Positions 5,676 to 8,291 of a stretch of 8,291 nucleotides of DNA are shown here, piece by piece. The notes under the pieces were generated by a model. That model was given only the letters and a program-made list of their open reading frames with translations, was not told where the DNA came from and searched no databases. The first letter of the stretch is position 1, and every line of letters begins with the position of its first letter. Source of the stretch: Rubrobacter sp. (GTDB lineage: Bacteria > Actinomycetota > Rubrobacteria > Rubrobacterales > Rubrobacteraceae); contig JADDPM010000099.1 of assembly GCA_016781885.1 (NCBI GenBank), forward strand, positions 1-8,291. The letters run 5' to 3'. Both the position numbers and the translations under genes were made by a program.

Positions 5676-5696
5676 CTCCGCGAAAAGAGCTATACG
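5669..5696. terminator. Hairpin terminator between convergent sigma and HXXEE genes
   Basis: A perfect 10-bp stem CGTATAGCTC / GAGCTATACG (5669-5678 and 5687-5696) encloses the loop CGCGAAAA. The stop codon TAG of the sigma gene lies inside the left arm. No U-run follows on the + strand; the loop gives TTTT on the - strand. It lies 13 bases past the stop of the minus-strand gene, so it may serve both. Confidence 0.6.
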
Positions 5697-5709
5697 TGCG
5701 GTTGGGACG

Positions 5710-6159
5710 CTACTTTTCGTGACCCGCCAGGCGCGGCTTCAAGCGCAACAAGAAAATAGGATAGGCCATTAGGAGGGCTCCGCCCAAAACGGAGACGATA
5801 GCTACCCTCATCGTCAGAATATCGTCGAGGTACGCGCCGTAGTATGACCAGGCCCCGACGGGCAGAAAAAGAAAGACTGCTGTAATCGTACCCGGCGAGA
5901 AGCGTCGTTGGACAAGGGTGGGACCGATATGGAACAGCAGCGCATTGACTATCGCCAACGCAGGAAACGTCAGGCTTATTTGGGGTAGTTGCCAGCCGAT
6001 CATCGCCGTGCAGATACCGCCGACCACCACTATCGAATTAGTTACATAGAAGTCTGCCCAGCTAAGATCTAGCTTTAGCACGTGCCGCGCCCAGTCCAGC
6101 CAGTTTAGGGTGTGTTCTTCGAGTATGTGCAGAGCGTAGACAAACAGCATTATCCACAA
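5710..6159 (-). CDS. HXXEE-domain integral membrane protein
   Basis: Counting from an upstream ATG at 6447, residues 107-111 read H-I-L-E-E, the family's HxxEE signature, at the end of a first hydrophobic segment (YVLWIMLFVYALHILEEHTLNW). Four more hydrophobic stretches follow (about TNSIVVVGGICTAMIGW, FPALAIVNALLFHIGPTLV, TITAVFLFLPVGAWSYYGAYL, AIVSVLGGALLMAYPIFLL). The RxFSPGTITAVFLFLP segment is also typical of the family. The function of the family is unknown. The start is uncertain. The frame is open to ATG 6447, but the promoter at 6246-6218 and a ribosome-binding site AAAGGAG near 6200-6194 exclude that. No ATG/GTG/TTG follows the site closely. An ATA at 6186-6184 is ideally spaced; TTG 6159 (used here) and ATG 6150 lack a ribosome-binding site. 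It diverges from thyX and ends head to head with the sigma gene. Confidence 0.65.
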   Translation of the reverse strand: MWIMLFVYALHILEEHTLNWLDWARHVLKLDLSWADFYVTNSIVVVGGICTAMIGWQLPQISLTFPALAIVNALLFHIGPTLVQRRFSPGTITAVFLFLPVGAWSYYGAYLDDILTMRVAIVSVLGGALLMAYPIFLLRLKPRLAGHEK

Positions 6160-6217
6160 GACATACTCGTGCGAATTCGCCTCTATGACGCTCTCCTTTA
6201 AACGCCGACTCAGGCGT

Positions 6218-6246
6218 AAAATAAAGTATTGACTCGCAAGTGGCAA
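6218..6246 (-). promoter_or_regulatory. Minus-strand promoter for the HXXEE gene
   Basis: On the minus strand, TTGCCA (6246-6241) and TATTTT (6223-6218) are separated by exactly 17 bases. The transcription start would be near 6211, followed by AAAGGAG near 6200-6194. This argues that the upstream open frame reaching 6447 is not translated. Confidence 0.5.
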
Positions 6247-6271
6247 ACTGTTGCCGGCGGAGCTCTGAGGG

Positions 6272-6308
6272 TATCTTAGAAAGAAGATAATCTTCGTCGG
6301 ATAAGATA
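6272..6308. repeat. Nested inverted repeat in the thyX leader
   Basis: Outer arms TATCTTA (6272-6278) and TAAGATA (6302-6308) enclose an inner palindrome GAAGAT-A-ATCTTC (6283-6295). The region is AT-rich against its surroundings and lies 35 bases before the thyX start and upstream of the divergent HXXEE promoter. It could be an operator for one or both genes, or an mRNA hairpin. No known binding motif is recognised. Confidence 0.45.
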
Positions 6309-6342
6309 ACCTTTCCTCGAGCGAGTCGGAGAAGGGAGCCAC

Positions 6343-7272
6343 TTGGAGACCACCGAGCGCGGACGCACGAGAGAGCTGTTCGAAAACTTGGGAGGGACCG
6401 TCGCGGACGGCTTCCCGGCAATCCACTCGCCAGTCTCCCGCACGCAAACGGGAACCGCTTATCTAAAAGCGCCCGGTTTGGTCATGCTCTCAAAACCTCA
6501 AGTCAACGTACGAGGCCTCGACGGTTTTCTGGAAGGCTTCGACCCGGAGCTAGGGTTCCCGGCGTATATCGACGACCCGACCGAGCTGCCCGACTCTTCG
6601 CAGCTATGCAAGACGGCGGGACAGTTGTGTTACGCATCATTCGGCCCCCGGCGCACGACCAACGAGAAGGCCGCCGCATACTTCGAGCGGCTCACGTCGG
6701 CGGGGCACGGAAGCGTGTTGGAGCACGCGAGCTTTAGCTTCTTGCTCTACGGAATCAGCCGCAGCGTCACGCACGAGCTGGTCCGGCATCGCGCCGGCGT
6801 CGGGATCTCGCAGATCTCTCAGCGGTACGTCTCGGGGAGCGTGCTGCGCTTCGTGGAGCGGCCCGAGTACCAGGATGACGGAGAGCTGCACCGGCTCTTC
6901 GAGGAGCGGGTGGATGGGGCGGCGGCGGAGTACGAGGAGATGGCGGGGCGGTTGCTGGAGCGGCAGGAGAGGGGAGAGGCGCTGCTCGACGCCGAGTACC
7001 GGACCGACGCCCGCAAGAAGGTGCAGCAGACGGCGCGCTCTCTGTTGCCAAACGAGACCGAGGCGCCGATGGTGTTCACCGGGAACGTCCGGGCCTTGCG
7101 CCACATAATCGAGATGCGAGCCGACGAGCACGCGGAGAGCGAGATCCGAACCCTCGCCGTACGGCTCTTCCTCTGCCTCGTTAGTGCCGACCCGATCCTC
7201 TTCGGTGACTACCAGCTACAGAGCCTGCCGGACGGCACCCATAAGGTGACGACGCAGTACAGAAAGGCCTGA
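6343..7272 (+). CDS. thyX: Flavin-dependent thymidylate synthase ThyX
   Basis: 309 residues from TTG 6343, chosen for GAAGGGAG ending about 5 bases upstream. The alternative ATG 6484 (262 residues) starts at the first clearly conserved stretch but has no ribosome-binding site. ThyX makes dTMP from dUMP using methylenetetrahydrofolate, FAD and NADPH. Visible landmarks are AGQLCYASFGPRRT (92-105), GHGSVLEHASFSFLLYGISR (121-140), the ThyX signature RHRAGVGISQISQRYVSG (148-165; RHR-x8-S form), ARKKVQQTARSLLPNETEA (223-241) and TGNVRALRHIIEMRADEHAESEIR (246-269), which supplies nucleotide-binding arginines and histidines. The first 47 residues look unlike the family core and may be untranslated leader or an extension. 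The gene is monocistronic, and its leader holds a nested inverted repeat. Presence of thyX suggests the organism lacks or supplements ThyA. Confidence 0.93.
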   Translation: METTERGRTRELFENLGGTVADGFPAIHSPVSRTQTGTAYLKAPGLVMLSKPQVNVRGLDGFLEGFDPELGFPAYIDDPTELPDSSQLCKTAGQLCYASFGPRRTTNEKAAAYFERLTSAGHGSVLEHASFSFLLYGISRSVTHELVRHRAGVGISQISQRYVSGSVLRFVERPEYQDDGELHRLFEERVDGAAAEYEEMAGRLLERQERGEALLDAEYRTDARKKVQQTARSLLPNETEAPMVFTGNVRALRHIIEMRADEHAESEIRTLAVRLFLCLVSADPILFGDYQLQSLPDGTHKVTTQYRKA

Positions 7273-7301
7273 CCCTCCGCCCAGCAGAGCACCGGTCAGG
7301 C
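7267..7301 (+). terminator. Possible thyX terminator hairpin
   Basis: GCCTGACC (7267-7274), spanning the thyX stop codon, pairs perfectly with GGTCAGGC (7294-7301) across a 19-base loop. No U-run follows, so it is only a weak candidate. Confidence 0.3.
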
Positions 7302-7400
7302 GCGTCGCCTCTTAGAGAAGAACGCTGGCAGTCCGCCAGCTTCGCCGAACGCGGTTTGGGCGCTGTGCCTTCAACAACGGCGAAACCTCGTTCCGCCCGG

Positions 7401-7676
7401 CTATCGACTGATGTTGAAGACCGTCATAAGGCCGCCGGTCTCCTGCGCGCTACTTCTCAGTCGCAGTGAGTGGTAGTGCGCGAGCAGCAGGCCCAGGCTC
7501 TTGGTCTTCTCGATGCCCTGCCGGACGCCGTCGCGGAGGGTGTTAGCTATGTACCGCTTGCGCTGCCGCACTTCCACTTCGACCATGTCGACGGGCACTG
7601 GACCATTATGGATATCGTAGGTTGCCGAGCCTGGTCTACGTAGGCCGCCCGGGCGATGCCGATCATGGTCCGCCAT
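7401..7676 (-). CDS. Unrecognised reading frame, probably a gene fragment
   Basis: 91 residues from ATG 7676, ending at TAG 7401-7403. Its middle and end have sensible composition and a strong G/C third position (for example a run of 16 codons around IEKTKSLGLLLAHYH). This suggests true coding origin: DIHNGPVPVDMVEVEV, then LRDGVRQGIEKTKSLGLLL, then SSAQETGGLMTVFNIS. The ATG itself lies inside a glycoside-hydrolase fragment in another frame, so it may be accidental. An internal ATG at 7586 would give 61 residues. No ribosome-binding site is convincing and no family is recognised. The setting among broken genes suggests a remnant. Confidence 0.35.
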   Translation of the reverse strand: MADHDRHRPGGLRRPGSATYDIHNGPVPVDMVEVEVRQRKRYIANTLRDGVRQGIEKTKSLGLLLAHYHSLRLRSSAQETGGLMTVFNISR

Positions 7677-7791
7677 AGATGTCGAGCTGTAGCTGATGGT
7701 AGGCGTTGTTCCCGATCCGGACCGGACGCGAGCCGTGATAGCCCTCCAGATGATCCAGGGTCTCCTCGGTCAGGTCGCTCTGCCCGTCTAC
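7666..7791 (-). pseudogene. Fragment of a GH15 glucoamylase/trehalase-type enzyme
   Basis: About 42 residues on the minus strand read VDGQSDLTEETLDHLEGY, then HGSRPVRIGNNAYHQLQLDIYG. This matches the well-known GH15 segment D-L-x-E-x-x-L-x-H-L-x-G-Y-x-G-S-x-P-V-R-I-G-N-x-A-x-x-Q-x-Q-L-D-x-Y-G, which lies before the first half of the (alpha/alpha)6 barrel. GH15 enzymes are usually 400-800 residues and hydrolyse alpha-glucosidic bonds. Here a TAG precedes (7794-7792) and a TGA follows (7665-7663). Neither flank continues the enzyme, so it is a scrap of a lost gene. At its upstream end it abuts the transposase remnant within about six bases. Confidence 0.7.
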
Positions 7792-7796
7792 CTACC

Positions 7797-8291
7797 GACG
7801 GGAGCGAGCTGCTCTGCTGGCACTACGACTACAGCCAGGGACGGAGCATCAAGGGCATCAACCTGCTTTGCACTCTCTACCGGGTGGGAGATGTCTCGTC
7901 CCAGTGGCTTTAGAGATGGAAAAGAAGACGAATGGGCCTTTATAGGAAGTAGGGCACGGAGCGCAGGAAAAGCTTCACCAAAGAACGAGCGCTTTCATAG
8001 ATGCTGGCCGCTTGCGAGGAAAACCGTATCGATTTCCGCTACGTCCAAGAGGGTGTCTGAGAAGAGTCAGTGTAAGCGGCTAAGGGCTACTACGGAGGCC
8101 CCAAAGTGGTAAAAATAGCTGCGAAAACGCTACTCTGTAACCCCGCGAAGGCTGATCCAGCAGCCTGTTAAGGCCTCTCAGATAAATTCCAAACGACGTC
8201 TGATACGTCTCGGCGGAGAACATGCGCTGCGTGAAGGAGAAGGAGCTGAAAAAAGAGTTCGTCATGCCGGTAAAGGCTAATCGGAAGGTGA
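7797..8291 (+). pseudogene. IS4/IS701-type transposase remnant (5'-truncated, frameshifted, interrupted)
   Basis: Pieces of one transposase appear in changing frames. Frame 0 (from 7797): DGSELLCWHYDYSQGRSIKGINLL...YRVGDVS. Frame 1 (about 7897-8000): SGFRDGKEDEW...ASPKNERFHR. Frame 0 again (about 8013-8046): CEENRIDFRYV. Frame 2 (8195 to the window end): NDV-stop-YVSAENMRCVKE...LKKEFVMPVKANRKV. In order they match the ICWHYDHSKGRxVKGINFL ... VGFELVEK ... NERFR ... IDFRYVLNDVWYASAENM ... KKEFVMPLKANRK series of IS4/IS701-like DDE transposases as I recall it. The N-terminal part with the first catalytic Asp is gone. The Trp of DVW is a TGA stop. A segment at about 8049-8187 separates FRYV from NDV. 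The element continues beyond the window. It is inactive. Confidence 0.75.
8049..8192. mobile_element. Small insertion (about 140 bp) inside the transposase remnant, MITE-like or IS-end derived
   Basis: The segment breaks the transposase match between FRYV and NDV. TCCAA occurs at both edges (8044-8048 and 8188-8192), as a target duplication would. The ends carry an imperfect inverted match around TCTGAGA (left GTGTCTGAGAAG, right on the minus strand TTATCTGAGAGG). The left end resembles IS5-family termini of the GAGGGTGTCTGA kind. It is too short for a transposase, so it would have moved in trans or be a deletion product. Exact borders are uncertain. Confidence 0.4.

Noticed and set aside
6229..6234. 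TTGACT as a thyX -35 box
   Set aside because: No -10 box at 16-19 bases downstream; the pairing was better on the minus strand for the HXXEE gene.
6637..7131. 164-residue minus-strand frame opposite thyX
   Set aside because: Low-complexity composition opposite a clear thyX; no domain.
8080..8265. 61-residue minus-strand frame at the right edge
   Set aside because: It spans the small insertion and the transposase remnant on the wrong strand. The end of the insertion gives an LFSDTL-like reading in another frame, as IS ends do, but no protein.

Overview
The window is a piece of high-GC bacterial chromosome or large replicon. The best guess is an actinobacterium of the Rubrobacter type. That guess rests on the strong G/C third-position bias, the mixture of Spo0M-like, long-form ThyX and RpoD-like proteins, GTG/TTG starts, and genes that appear to be leaderless. 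It is inference, since no rRNA or other marker is present.

Left part (1-1866, + strand): the C-terminal end of a GNAT acetyltransferase; an intact Spo0M-like arrestin-fold protein with its own recognisable promoter; a small DUF6998-like gene broken, or frameshifted, at a run of seven G; and a small two-helix membrane protein.

Middle part (1992-5675, + strand) is the most interesting block. A STAS plus GHKL-ATPase protein is followed by a STAS-like plus winged-helix protein. Both look leaderless, with a -10 box ending seven or eight bases before the ATG. The promoter of the second gene carries a palindrome over its start codon, and a close copy lies in the leader of the next gene, a Rad52/ERF-like single-strand annealing protein. 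That gene overlaps two small tandem paralogues sharing a CC...CPxCGxxW pattern, and an RpoD-like sigma factor follows. The arrangement reads as a possible regulatory switch (ATPase, STAS-like DNA binder, palindromic operators) in front of a DNA-recombination mini-operon and a sigma factor. All functional links here are inferred.

Right part (5669-7301): a hairpin ends the sigma gene. A HXXEE-type membrane protein lies on the minus strand with its own promoter and an unclear start. It diverges from a flavin-dependent thymidylate synthase (thyX) whose leader holds a nested inverted repeat.

Right edge (about 7400-8291) is a gene graveyard: an unrecognised minus-strand reading frame, a roughly 42-residue scrap of a GH15 glucoamylase/trehalase-type enzyme, and a 5'-truncated, multiply frameshifted IS4/IS701-type transposase. 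The transposase is itself interrupted by a segment of about 140 bp and runs off the window.
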